This document shows positions 44,201 through 54,708 of a stretch of DNA of 64,000 nucleotides, in pieces. A program made the translations under genes and the position numbers. The notes beneath the pieces were generated by a model. That model was given only the letters and a program-made list of their open reading frames with translations. It searched no databases and was not told the origin of the DNA. The DNA is from Arachis hypogaea (lineage: Eukaryota; Streptophyta; Magnoliopsida; Fabales; Fabaceae): the NCBI RefSeq assembly GCF_003086295.3, contig NC_092039.1, positions 72,869,649 to 72,933,648 of the forward strand, given 5' to 3'. Numbering within the stretch: the stretch's first letter is position 1; the number at the start of each line of letters is the position of its first letter.

Positions 44201-45115
44201 GAAGGAGTCCTGGGATCTGAACACTCAAGAGAAAATTGAAGCTGCTGGTAAGAAGAAAGAAGAAGGAAATGTATTATTTAAAGCTGCTAAATATGTAAGA
44301 GCTTCCAAAAGATATGATAAGGTAATAAATGTCAAGGTACATATTTAAATACGGCTGTAGATGTTAACGCATCATCTGAGGCGTTCTTGTTTAGGGAATT
44401 TCCAGGCAGTAAAGTTTATAGAATATGATTCCTCCTTCAGCACTGATGAGAAAAAACAGGCCAAGACCTTGAAGGTTGCCTGCAATCTGAACAATGCTGC
44501 TTGCAAGTTGAAGTTAAAAGAATACAAAGAAGCAGAGAAATTGTGTACAAAGGTTTGGTTGCAGCCTCTCATATTGAAATTACTTTCCTTTAGAAGCCTC
44601 TGACCAAAAAGAAAAAAAAAAGTAATGACTTAATATGGAATGGTAGGTCCTGGAGCTTGAGAGTACCAATGTGAAAGCTCTTTACAGAAGGGCCCAGGCA
44701 TATATGCAGTTGGCTGATTTGGATTTGGCTGAATTTGACATTAAGAAAGCTCTTGATATTGATCCTGACAATAGGTATGTACCCTGAATAGTCTGCTGAT
44801 TTTAATCTTTATGGGTGGGTTTGCTTTTAGCCTGCTTCAGATGTTATTTATGGAGGGTAATTACCTTCACTGAATTACTGCCTTCTGTTTGAAAAAGTAA
44901 TTGTTAGATGGGAAAATTGTTTTTTCACAAATAATTTCTAATGATCGAGTTTAGCATGTTTTTGTAAGCTGCCATGTCATTGTTGTCGATGTGTGTCAAC
45001 TAGGGAGGTAAAGCTGGAGTACAGGACTTTGAAGGATAAGGTTAAGGAGTATAACAAAAAGGAGCAGAAGTTTTATGGAAACATATTCAGCAAGTTGACA
45101 AAGGCTGGTTCTTGA
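41299..45115 (+). CDS. FKBP62: ROF1/FKBP62-type multidomain peptidyl-prolyl isomerase
   Basis: Twelve exons: 41299-41479, 41564-41650, 42184-42444, 42540-42614, 42697-42777, 42897-43091, 43194-43280, 43373-43548, 44199-44321, 44406-44552, 44647-44774, 45004-45115. All have GT-AG ends and matching phase, and together give 550 codons with no stop. There are three FKBP domains (about residues 57-146, 170-263 and 288-381). The first keeps VIKGW and AYG and looks active; the second and third lack the Trp (ALSKA, VIDGL) and are probably structural. A TPR region (about 395-515) has clamp-type KKKEEGN and NLNNAA, as in HSP90-binding immunophilins. The family acts as an HSP90 co-chaperone in heat-stress survival. 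The acidic N-terminus (MEEDFDMPQ) and the length fit ROF1; the paralogue FKBP65 is the alternative. Confidence 0.93.
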
Positions 45116-45789
45116 TTTCAATGTGAGTATTGCTATATCATCGGTGCCGGGATTGACCTTTTTGCTTCTAGTGTGATTACATTTTATTTTGTATTTTATC
45201 TTTTTCCTTTGAGCAAACCACCAAAATAGAACCAGAAAATTTGTTCCGGACAAAATAGTTTATGACCTGCAAAAGATGTTAATTATTTGATAATAAGTCT
45301 TCAAAAAAAAAAAAAAACGAGGCTAGACTATGACCTTCATTCTCGTTTGGATTATTTTTTGAACTACAAAATCTTTTATGTATTATTAGATTGAGTAGTT
45401 AACTCATTTTATTTTCTGCAGTGAGTCGAGTTTATATACTCTCGGGTTATTGCAGAAACCGACTACTCCACGGTATCAAGCATGTGTTATTGACAGCAAC
45501 ATGTGTATTTGTAACGAATTATATATTTGAAACTGAAGTTGAGGGCCGGCTCTCTGGGGTTTGATCTTTCGGTGTATTGATTGTGGACTTAAACGTGACT
45601 ATGATGAGGGACACATTAATTTCATAATTGATATTTGAATTTGAATTTGTAATTTGACTTAAAACAACTGATTAACCACTAACCAAGTTTCTGAAGGAGA
45701 ATTTTAGTATACAGATTTAAAGTTGGTACAGATTTAAAGATTTGTCTACACTACACTTTCTAAAGTCACACTTTAAACCGTAACTCTTC
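45116..45789. other. 3' UTR of the FKBP gene and junction with the viral insertion
   Basis: After the stop, CTTGATTTCAATG|GTGAGT-like sequence and a possible further 3' UTR intron (to about 45419, TGCAG) are seen. AT-rich sequence follows up to about 45700. There is no other coding region. The viral homology begins near 45790. Confidence 0.4.
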
Positions 45790-45809
45790 ACAAAGAAAAG
45801 CGTTACCTA

Positions 45810-46229
45810 ATGGAAAAAAGTAAATTAGAAGATTTAAGAGAAGAAATAATCAAGTTATCAAAATTAATAGACCAAAAATTAATGATTTTAACTAATGTTA
45901 ACTGTAATGACACCGAATTCTTAAAATCAATACAAAATGATTTTTCTCAAAATCTTTATTTTACTATAAGTTTTATTGAAGGACTTCAAAAACCTGAAAA
46001 AACTTATTTTTCACACGGAATTTCTAAGAAATGTTACCATGGAAATGATTTTCCACATCTTTATCATACTTTTAACCCACAATTAAATTCTATAGTAGAT
46101 ATACTTGAAGAAATATTAGTATCCATAAAATTTCAAAGAAATAAAGAAAAAGAGAATCCCAAAGAAGAAAAATTTCAAAATATAATCAATATAACAGATC
46201 TAAAAGTAAAACCACCACTAAAATTATGA
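45810..46229 (+). CDS. Small viral ORF upstream of the coat protein
   Basis: The ORF is 139 codons, intact, Lys/Glu/Ile-rich and probably helical in its first 30 residues. It ends in an ATGA overlap with the coat protein ORF. In caulimovirids this place is held by the virion-associated or another small protein. I find no firm motif, so the function stays unassigned. It is one of the few ORFs in the copy without a stop. Confidence 0.5.
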   Translation: MEKSKLEDLREEIIKLSKLIDQKLMILTNVNCNDTEFLKSIQNDFSQNLYFTISFIEGLQKPEKTYFSHGISKKCYHGNDFPHLYHTFNPQLNSIVDILEEILVSIKFQRNKEKENPKEEKFQNIINITDLKVKPPLKL

Positions 46230-47570
46230 ATATTGAAGAAAAATTAGAAGAAGTTACAATGCTTTTTAAACAATTAAAAATGGCTCAAGAAAATAATATT
46301 ATGGAACAAGGATTTCAAATAGAAGAAGAATTAGTAAATTCTGAAAATATAGAAAATGAAGAACACATCCTAGATTATTCAAGTGACGAAGAACCAGCAA
46401 TTCCAATACAAGTAAAAAATGAAGCTGGAACATCTAAAGATAACCAATCTCAATATAAATGGGAAACAGGTTTTGATAATTATGCTTTTAAAAAAGGGTT
46501 TATAAATAAAGATTCAAAATATACAAAAATACCATCAAAGTACGTTCCTAAAATCCAGGAAATGGAAGGAGAAAGAATGCTTGATTTAGACTGTAAAAAG
46601 AATGAAAAAGAAATTTTCGAAAATTGGTTGAATTCCTTTTTATTAGAAGCTTTTACTAATTCAAAGCTTAGTGAATTGTCTGGAAGAGATATTTGGAATT
46701 ACATAGGATTTCATACTAAAGGAACCATAAGAGATTATATGACATCAATAGAAAACCAAATAATAGATGATTTAGCAACAAAAATAACAGCTTATGATAA
46801 GATATTATATATAATGATGATTCTATATAAAGAATTTTTTGAAAAAAATATTATAGATCATAAACAAGAAGTCTATAATAAAGAATATCAAGAAGCAAAA
46901 AACCATTTAGCTAATATCCAGATATATGATCTATGTGGAATCTTATATATGTGAATATAGAATACATTATTACAAATTAAAAGAAGAAGATAAAAATCAT
47001 TATCTTAGTATGTATATAACGAAACTTCCATATCCTGCTAATGAATTTATAATGGGAAGATTTATAAGAGAAATAAATAGAGGAACAATTGAAAATAATT
47101 TTGGTGGAGCAATCGCTGCAATAAGAGAGGAAATAAAAGAGCGTTGTATGCAAGAAGCAACTCAAAAAAGATTTGCAAATATAATTAGAATCTGCTGTTA
47201 GGATAATGAAGAGATACCCCAAAAATATGGGCTTAATAAAAATTTTTAGAGAAAGAGAAAATATCAATTTAGAAAAAGAAAATACTATCCAAACTGGAGA
47301 AAAAAGAGGTATTTTAGAACAAAAAATAACAATAAAAACAAAAGGCAAAAAAGTGACTATTGCCCAAATAAAAAAGAAAACTGTAAGTGCTGGTATTGCC
47401 AAGAAGAAGGACACTATGCAAATGAATGTCCGAAAAAGAAGGATAAAAAAGATCTTACTAAACAAATAGAAATTGCTAAGTCTTGTTTTATGGAACCTTT
47501 AGAGGAATCTGATGATAACCTAGACTATATTTTTGAATATGTCTCAGAAACAGACTCAGAGACTGAGTAA
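46226..47570 (+). pseudogene. Viral coat protein, frame-shifted
   Basis: The first part (46226-46954) has an acidic N-terminus and a helical core. The frame then changes near 46940. The next part (46926-47201) continues with CEYRIHYYKL and YITKLPYPANEFI, a coat-core pattern. Two stops (about 47199 and 47246) follow. Farther on in the same frame is a CCHC zinc knuckle, CKCWYCQEEGHYANEC (47382-47430), which binds viral RNA. The end is an acidic tail (SETDSETE, stop 47568-47570), usual in this family. The knuckle is intact; the reading frame is not. Confidence 0.8.
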
Positions 47571-49530
47571 TAATGCCACATTTATTACTATAAAAATAAC
47601 AGAAAAATTTATAAATGCTTTTATAGATTCTGGAGTAACACAATGCTTTGCTAGTTCAAACATAAAACTTGATTGGAAAAAATTAAAGAAACCATTAAGA
47701 GTTAGAATAGCTGACAAATCAATACATAAAATTGACCAAAAAATAGAGATGACTGAAATTTTTATTCAAAATTATAGGTTCATTGTTCCATCTATATATA
47801 TGTTAGATTCTGGAATGGATTTTATCATAGGAAATAACTTTTTAAAACTATATCATCCATTCATTCAAGAATTAACATATATAGTTTTAAAAGCTCCACA
47901 TGATTCTTCAATAAATCAAAAATCAAAACGTATAAAAATACCAACTACTACTATAGATAAGATCTTAAAATTTAAAATATTTTCTATATTAGAAATATGT
48001 TATTTAAATTTATACTTTCAGATAAACATTCCAAAAAATAATCTTGAAATAAAGATAGAGGAACTTTTGGATGAAATTTGTGCTGAAAATCCTTTAGATA
48101 TTAAAAATACAAATAACGAATTAGTAAGCATTAAATTAAAAGATCCTATAAAAGAGATAAATGTTTCAAATAAAATTCCTTATTCTGCAAGAGATAGAGA
48201 AGAGTTCTCTTTAGAATGTAGAGATCTTTTGGAAAAAGGAATTATAAGATTAAGTAAAAGTCCTCATGCAGCTCCAGCCTTTTATGTCGAAAACAATAAT
48301 GAAATTAAAAGGGGAAAACGAAGAATGGTTATTAACTATAAGAAGATGAATGAAGCAACTATTGGTGATGCTCATAAACTTCCAAAAAAAGATTCTATTT
48401 TAGAAAAAATAAAAGGAGTGACTTGGTTTTCATCTCTTGATGCAAAATCAGGATATTGGCAACTACGTTTAGACGAAGAAACAAAGAAATTAACTGCTTT
48501 TACTTGCCCAACAAAAGAATCAACAAGTGTGTTACTCTATGAATGGAATGTATTACCATTCGGATTAAAACAAGCTTCAGGTATTTATCAAAGATTTATG
48601 GAAGAAAATCTAAAAGAGTTAAATGAATTTGTTTTAGTGTACATTGATGATATACTAATTTTTACAAAACAGGATAAAGAAGATCATTTTCAAAAATTAT
48701 TAATAGTTTTAGAAAGATGTAAAGAAAAATGACTAGTTCTTAGCAAAAAGAAAGCAAGAATAGCAAAACAAGAAATAGAGTTTCTTAGATTAATTCTATC
48801 CACTCAAGGAAAGCTAAAATTTCAGCTGAATGTCCTAGAAAAGGTAAATTTATTTCCTAATAAAATAGAAGATAGAAAACAATTATAAAGATTTTTAGGA
48901 TGTATAAATTATATTTCTGATCAAGGATTTTTAAAGAACATAACAGAATACACAAAAAGCTTATTTCCAAAAATAAGTACTAAAAAAGAATGGAAATAGG
49001 ATGAAAAAGACAGTATGCAAATTCAAAGGATTAAACAATTATGTGAAAAACTTTCAGAACTTTATATTCCAGAAGAAAATGACTACTTAATAGTAGAAAC
49101 AGATGCTTCAGACATAACCTGGTCAGGATGTCTAAAAGCTAAGAAAGCTATAAAAAGTTTGGAACAAGAAAAAGAATCACTAGATTCTAAATATTCCCCA
49201 AAGGAATTACTTTGCAGGTATATTTCAGGGACTTTTACTCCAACAGAACGGAGATATACCACTCATGAAAAGGAAACTCTAGCAGCAATTAAATCTCTTA
49301 AGAAATGGAAAATTGATTTACTACCCAGAGAATTTACATTAAGGACAGATTCAAGTTATCTAACAGGTTTCATACGATATAATTTAAAAGTTGATTATAA
49401 TCATGGACGACTGGTAAGATGGCAATTATTTTTGTTACAATATCCAATAAAAATTGAATATATTAAGGGTGACAAAAATGTTATTGCAGATACATTAACA
49501 AGAGAATGGAGTTCGTCTACAACGCATTAG
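47533..49530 (+). pseudogene. Viral polymerase: protease, reverse transcriptase, RNase H
   Basis: One frame runs the full 2 kb with only three stops: TGA 48730, TAA 48886 and TAG 48997. The protease active site FIDSG is near residue 30. Reverse transcriptase has LLEKGIIRLSKSPHAAPAF, FSSLDAKSGYWQL, VLPFGLKQA and the YIDD box (48640-48651). RNase H has the VETDAS, RYTTHEKE and LRTDSSYL catalytic segments and ends with IADTLTREW. It copies viral RNA into DNA in the particle. It overlaps the coat tail at the start and the next ORF by 25 bases at the end. The absence of frameshifts suggests limited age. Confidence 0.9.
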
Positions 49531-50857
49531 ATCAAGAAATTCAGAAATACGAACAAGAACTTGAAAAATGCAAGCATTGTCAACAAATAAGGACACAGAT
49601 CCAATCCCTCAAAAAGGCCATCGAAGCAATGAAATCAACACAACAACCAAAACCATCAGAGTTCAGCCAGCTAAGCGTGGTGGACAAATCAGGTGAAGAA
49701 AAAATTCCAGAAAATAAAACAATTGTTGAAATTATCAAAAAATCCACCCAAGATAAAAAATATTATGTAATTTATAATGGTCCCATGAAAGGAGTATATG
49801 ATGCTTGGGAAAAAGCAGCACCATTTACACATCAATCAAGGATAATTCATAAAGGAGGGTTTTTAACACTGGAAGAAGCAAAGGAATCTTTCAGGGAATA
49901 TGAAGCTCTTCATCCAGAGCAAACCCTAAAAAGAGCAGATAAAGCTCCAATTCAAACCCAGAGAACAGGAATAATAAGAAACATTCCTACAAGGGCCGAA
50001 ATCAAGGAAAAAAAAGGGTCTGTAGATCAAATCTCAGAGAAACCCTTAACATAGTCCTAAATTGGACTGAAGAAAAAAGGGCAATCTTGGGATATTATCC
50101 TATTGCCAAAGAACAGCTAACAAAGCTGGTTATATTTCCAGAGGCTTCCCCATCTGACACCTATTAGTTTTTTCAGTATGGATTAATTGATACAATTTTA
50201 ATTTTTAATGATTTGAAAATTATTAGTGAGTTTCCTGCAGGATTTATTGATGCAGTAAAGAGATTTAAAAATATGATTGACAACGTAAATTCAAGGGATA
50301 TATCCCTAAAATTTACGAATAGTCAACCTATTTTTAATGAAGAAGAAGAATGCTTGGTTCCAGCACATCAAGTAATCTTCATGTCCGTCTTCCCAGGAAA
50401 TTTTCAACCAATTGATCAAGTTCAAGATTTAACAATCTACAGTCATGAAGGAAGACTAGCCAGTACACTAGCAAGGGTCTTTGAAAGAACTCAAAAGATA
50501 ACAAGGGAATCTCACACAAGAATCAATTATAAAAGCAGAAATACTTTGCTTGTGTCCAGTAAAAGGAATGAAATTGAAGAAAGAGAGATGAGACTCTTAG
50601 TGGAATTTGAATCAGCATTCTACAACTTATCTGGACTCTTAGAAAAGCTCCCCGAAGGGATAAAGAGGAATCTCTGCTATTTGATAAAAGATAGAGAAGA
50701 CCACAAGTGCCAGCTATGTGTCTCAGAGTTATCTGAAGAAAGCAATAATAAAACGGAATCAACCCACATGATAAAGGAAGAAGACAACGCATCTGAAGGT
50801 CACATGATGAAAGAGGAGGATAGCACATCTGAAGCATCTCTCAACATTATTGCATAG
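49506..50857 (+). pseudogene. Viroplasmin/transactivator-type protein, broken
   Basis: The first frame (49506-50054) starts inside the polymerase end. It has a coiled coil with a CKHCQQ pair, then the viroplasmin motif YYVIYNGPMKGVYDAWEKA. A frame change near 50050 and a stop at about 50165 lead to the second part (50213-50857), which includes CQLCVSEL and a repeated HMIKEED/HMMKEED end. In Caulimoviridae this protein forms the inclusion body and lets ribosomes reinitiate on the polycistronic RNA. The stop at the end falls next to the promoter region. Confidence 0.8.
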
Positions 50858-51251
50858 TGACGTAAGCGCTTAGGTCATAGAGCACCAACAATGTAGCTGG
50901 TGCAAGATAAGAAAAAATGACGTAAGCAATGACATCATAAGAAGGGTAAGGATGGGAATTGTCCATTAGACCCAACCATTATAAATAGGTTGCTTAGGCA
51001 ATTGTAGAAGGCATCAAACAATAGAAAGCAGAAGGCTAAGAGTACTCATATGCTAGGAGAGTAAGGAGGAAGCGGCTGAGGCGATTCTATAGTTTGAAGA
51101 AGAATTCCCTTAGGAAAAACCAATTCTAAACTCCCCTCTGGAGTTAGTATCTAAAATCTCCCCTCTGGAGATAAAAACATCTTATGTAAAATATTCTAAA
51201 TAAAGGAAGTTTTTCTCTAGAAAGGTACGCCTTTATCTTAATCTCATAGTT
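50858..51251 (+). promoter_or_regulatory. Viral promoter region with as-1-like motifs, TATA and poly(A) signal
   Basis: TGACGTAAGCG (50859) and TGACGTAAGCAATGAC (50919) are the paired TGACG sites of the as-1 type that binds TGA-class bZIP factors. TATAAATAGG follows at about 50982, giving a start near 51010. AATAAA lies at about 51202, downstream of the start, as expected for a terminally redundant pararetroviral RNA. The copy lacks a long leader: the movement-protein ORF begins at 51252. Whether it is active in the host is not known. Confidence 0.75.
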
Positions 51252-52169
51252 ATGAATTATTTAGAAAGTTTAGAATTAACGGAAGAATCTGATTATTATA
51301 GATTATCTGCCTTATTAGACAATGAAAAACAGGCTGTTCTAAAAATAGAATTAAACCTTAAATCAAATGAAAATTTTAATAAACAAAATCTTTTAAAAGA
51401 AGTTTTTAATAGAAAAAATATAATATACTATGGAAAAATTCAACTTGAAGCCCCTATAAAGATAAAATCTGCTAATGGAGAACTTGAAATAGCCTTGATA
51501 AATGATGAAGAATTGAGTAAACAGATCGAGAAAATTAAGGATCAACAAAAAAGATCTAAAATTGGATGGATTCATATTAGTACTATACAAGTTTTAATCA
51601 AATCTACATATATGAAAGGAATTAATTCACCAATAAGCTTAGCAATCTGTGACAAAAGAATTACTGATGACCCAATTGATCAAATAATTGGAATTGTTCA
51701 TGGAAACTTGGCAAACGTAAATGTTAAATTCAATGCCCATCTTGGATATGCTATACCTTTATCAACTGAAAATCTTGGAAGATCTATAAGTTTGGCTTAT
51801 AAATTTCACAGAAAGAATCTAATGGAACAAGACGATGAACCATTTTCAATTACATATGCAATAAATTATGCTTTAACAAATAGCCATCATAGTATAATAT
51901 TTAAAAACAGAGAAAGAATTTATGTCGATGAATTATTTCAGAAAATTGTAAAAACAGAAATACCAAAATATAAAGCTATTGAAAACCCAGTTCTTTTACT
52001 AAAAGAACCATAAGGAAAATTAGTTTCATCGAATTTTCAAATAAGAGAATCCAAAATTAATAGCCCTTTAAGTTTATCTAAGTTAAAGATTAAAGAAGAA
52101 AATTCTGAAATAAAAGAATTAACAAAAAAGGTCGAAAAATTAAATGAAACCCTAAACACTAAGTTATGA
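51252..52169 (+). pseudogene. Viral movement protein (30K superfamily), one stop
   Basis: The frame is open except for TAA at 52011-52013 and ends in ATGA, overlapping the next ORF. The core pattern is visible: KIGWIHISTIQVLIKS, INSPISLAICDKRI (with the family's conserved Asp) and IVHGNLANVNVKF. After the stop a Lys/Glu-rich coiled tail continues (LTKKVEKLNETLN). Such proteins form tubules through plasmodesmata. The gene starts just after the poly(A) site of the promoter block. Confidence 0.8.
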
Positions 52170-52597
52170 CAATAAATAAAGAGAAAATATATGTAACCTA
52201 TCAAGACAAGAAACAAGAGCTCTTTGAAAGAAAAAATCGGTTGAATTATTTACAGTTTTCTGAAATAAATCAAAGAGCATTTGAAGCTCTAAAAATAATC
52301 TATGACAAATTAAAAGGAGAAGTTGAAGAGTTAGAAAAATTAATAGAATCTCTAGAAAATAGTGATGAATCGATGATAGAATTTGCAGAAATTCTAAGAT
52401 AAATACTGAAGTATACAAAGATTGAAAGACCAGAAAACAAAATAAAAAGAAAAAGGGCGAAAAAATTAAAAAGTAAAATAAAGGAGTATAAAAGGGAATT
52501 AAATAATCTTCAGTTTGAAATTAATGACCTTATAATAAAAATGATAGAAATAAGAACAAATATAAACAAGTTGGAGCTAAACTTAAAAAATTTATAA
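52166..52597 (+). pseudogene. Viral small coiled-coil ORF, one stop
   Basis: The frame runs from the ATGA overlap to TAAATG with one stop (52400). It is nearly all Lys/Glu/Leu/Ile helix, with heptad-like spacing in LKGEVEELEKLIESLENS. The place after the movement protein is that of the insect-transmission or ORF II proteins of caulimovirids, but no specific motif was seen. Confidence 0.55.
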
Positions 52598-52813
52598 ATG
52601 CCTGGAACACCATCTTATGACTTAAAAGAATTAAAGCTGTTGAAAGAAAAAATGGAGAATGAAGTTGAAAAATTAAAAAGATATTTAGAAACAACAGAAA
52701 GTGTAGAAATAAAAGAAGTTTTGGAGGATTTGAAAAATTATATTAAAGAAAAAGACAAACAGATAAAAGATTTTATATACAATAATCAATATTATAAACT
52801 AAAACAAGATTGA
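52598..52813 (+). CDS. Viral small ORF, coiled coil
   Basis: The ORF is 71 codons, uninterrupted, and starts one base after the previous frame's stop. It reads a single helix rich in Lys/Glu (KEKMENEVEKLKRYLE). It resembles virion-associated proteins in size and coiled-coil content, but the match is only general. Confidence 0.5.
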   Translation: MPGTPSYDLKELKLLKEKMENEVEKLKRYLETTESVEIKEVLEDLKNYIKEKDKQIKDFIYNNQYYKLKQD

Positions 52814-52847
52814 AAAACTATAAAAATCAGAATTAGTAATAGTAGAA

Positions 52848-53126
52848 ATGCTCAATACTTTTGATTATGAATCTATACAAATTATAAACTTATTCGAAGC
52901 AAAATATGAAGAGTTAATAATTTTTAAAAAAAGAAATTACATTTTAAAAATTGGTATCAGAGCCAAGTTAACGATTAAGGGTAACACTTTCTTTTTAAGC
53001 AACACTTTTAATGACACGCTTTTTCAGCCACAAAAAAACAAAAATCTATACAAACACATCTGTACACTAGATGCCCCTTCTGAAAATCGAACTGGTGAAG
53101 AATCGGTTTACGAACTTGGATCCTAG
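52848..53126 (+). other. Last viral ORF segment, containing the primer site
   Basis: An open stretch of 92 codons begins MLNTFDYESIQIIN and runs through the tRNA-Met primer site. I do not recognise it. The first 35 codons may be the start of a viral ORF cut at the right end of the insertion; the rest may be leader. Viral similarity beyond about 53130 is not apparent. Confidence 0.35.
52952..52965 (+). promoter_or_regulatory. tRNA-Met primer binding site of the pararetrovirus
   Basis: TGGTATCAGAGCCA is the complement of the 3' end of plant initiator tRNA-Met, the primer of all Caulimoviridae. It lies about 1.9 kb downstream of the promoter, beyond the movement protein and two small ORFs, rather than in a leader. 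I recall a separated primer site in soymoviruses. The insertion ends about 170 bases after it. Confidence 0.9.
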
Positions 53127-53354
53127 TTTAACTAAAATAAATTATAATAAAATAATAAGATAAACTCCTAAAAATGGTAATAAGTTTTTGTCACCAACAA
53201 AAGTAACATTTGAATATACAAATGACAAATAAGTCTGAATGGTTTGAAAATGTGATAAAATAACAGAAATATTATATTTTTTTATAAGTGATAAATAATT
53301 TTTGCATTTAATATGTGATTAGATTTAAGTGTTTGTCGTTATTTTTAGAAGATA

Positions 53355-53572
53355 TCTATTTAGAAGGTGAAAATAAAATGTTGCAGCAGAATTGGATTTT
53401 AAAACTTATATTTATACATTTAAAAAAAACAAGTTATTCAAAATAAAATAAAAAAATCACTTGTCTATTTAGAAGGTGAAAATAAAATGTTGCAGCAGAA
53501 TTGGATTTTAAAACTTATATTTATACATTTAAAAAAAACAAGTTATTCAAAATAAAATAAAAAAATCACTTG
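53355..53572. repeat. Perfect 109-base tandem duplication
   Basis: The unit starting TCTATTTAGAAGGTG occurs twice in direct contact (53355-53463, 53464-53572), with no difference seen by eye. It is AT-rich, without an ORF, and lies about 230 bases beyond the viral insertion. Confidence 0.9.
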
Positions 53573-54650
53573 GTATAAAATTAGTCAAGGAACGGTCTCA
53601 TTTTTCATTTTTCTATTGCTTGCAAAAGTCGTGATAAAATCTTATTTAAGTTTTTTTTAGAATGTATATTTAATTTAATATTTAGTTACTTTTTAGCATA
53701 TTTTAATAAGGAAATGCTATGGGGATAATAATTTTGTTGAACAATATGAACAATTATCAATTAAATAAAAATATACTATACTTCCAACTTAATCTTCTAA
53801 ATTTTAATATTAAAATAACTATTTGTATATTAATAAGATGAACATTCGATATATTTATTGTTTACATTGTTTAATATTTTCATTGTTTACCTATATTTTG
53901 TTTAATATTTTCATTGTTTACATATACTTTTCCATTTTAAAATTGTTTAGAAATTTATTTGTTCATATATTTTAAAATATTTTTATTAGTGATATAAAAT
54001 TTGGGTACTCGTTTATTCTAAAATAATATATAAAATAATAAATAAATATAAAAAATAAATAAATTCTAATATAAATTATTAAAATACATAAATTTAAAAT
54101 ATAATACCAACTAAAGTGTAATTTAATGTAGAAAAAATAGTTATTTCTGATCATAAAAAATTGAATATTGACGAAATTGATAAAAAAATTAAACTAAAAT
54201 TTATACTTATAAAAAACTTATACTTTGAATTTGAATTTTAGTTAATCTGTTTGTGTATATTTGTATTTAAATTAAAAAAATAATAAATTTATTTTGATGT
54301 GTTTGTTTTAATTTTTTTAAATTAATGTAATAAAAAGTTTGAATAAAAGAATAATTTAAAGGATACTTATTTTTTTTTTTATTAAAAATAGAAGACTCGA
54401 ACCATAACCTCTTCATTTAAAGGATATCTAGTTGGATTGAATAATTTGCTCATTTTTATTGTATACAAACTAATTTCATTTTTTTATAAATAAATTTATA
54501 AGTATTATTTTTTATCGTGAGATTACGTAAAGACAAACCACGCGAGAGGGGGAAGCGGGGTCGACTGGCCGTTGCATTGTTCCTGTCCCTCTCACTCCAT
54601 CTCTTCCTATCCAGTCGCAACAAGTCACAACCAGTCCACCTCCACCATGC
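53573..54650. other. AT-rich intergenic DNA and HINT4 upstream region
   Basis: No gene is seen. The part after about 54480 loses its AT bias and becomes C/T-rich (CTCTCACTCC, CTTCCTTCTCTCTC), typical of a plant promoter and 5' UTR ahead of the ATG at 54709. A TTTTTTTTTT followed by GACTCGAACC at about 54368-54405 could be a SINE scrap. Confidence 0.45.
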
Positions 54651-54708
54651 AATGCTCTTCCTTCTCTCTCCTGAAACCCAAAACCCACATTAGCTCTTCG
54701 ATTTGACC

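Larger units (their letters stand above)
45790..53130 (+). mobile_element. Endogenous pararetrovirus, soymovirus-like, nearly genome length
   Basis: Seven to eight ORFs run head-to-tail with stop-start overlaps (ATGA at 46226 and 52166, TAAATG at 52595), as in Caulimoviridae. The order is: small ORF, coat protein with zinc knuckle, protease-RT-RNase H, viroplasmin-type transactivator, promoter region, 30K-type movement protein, two small coiled-coil ORFs, and a tRNA-Met primer site. That is a circular genome opened shortly after the primer site. Most ORFs carry one to three stops and the coat gene also a frame change, so it is a dead but rather young copy. Similarity to soymoviruses is my judgement from gene order and the primer-site position; a new genus is possible. 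No integrase is expected or seen. Confidence 0.85.

Noticed and set aside
46977..47465. 162-codon minus-strand ORF rich in Phe/Ile
   Set aside because: It is the complement of the Lys/Asn-rich viral coat and zinc-knuckle region; composition explains its length.
47206..47469. 87-codon ORF in the viral coat region
   Set aside because: It is out of frame; the zinc knuckle at 47382 reads in the neighbouring frame.
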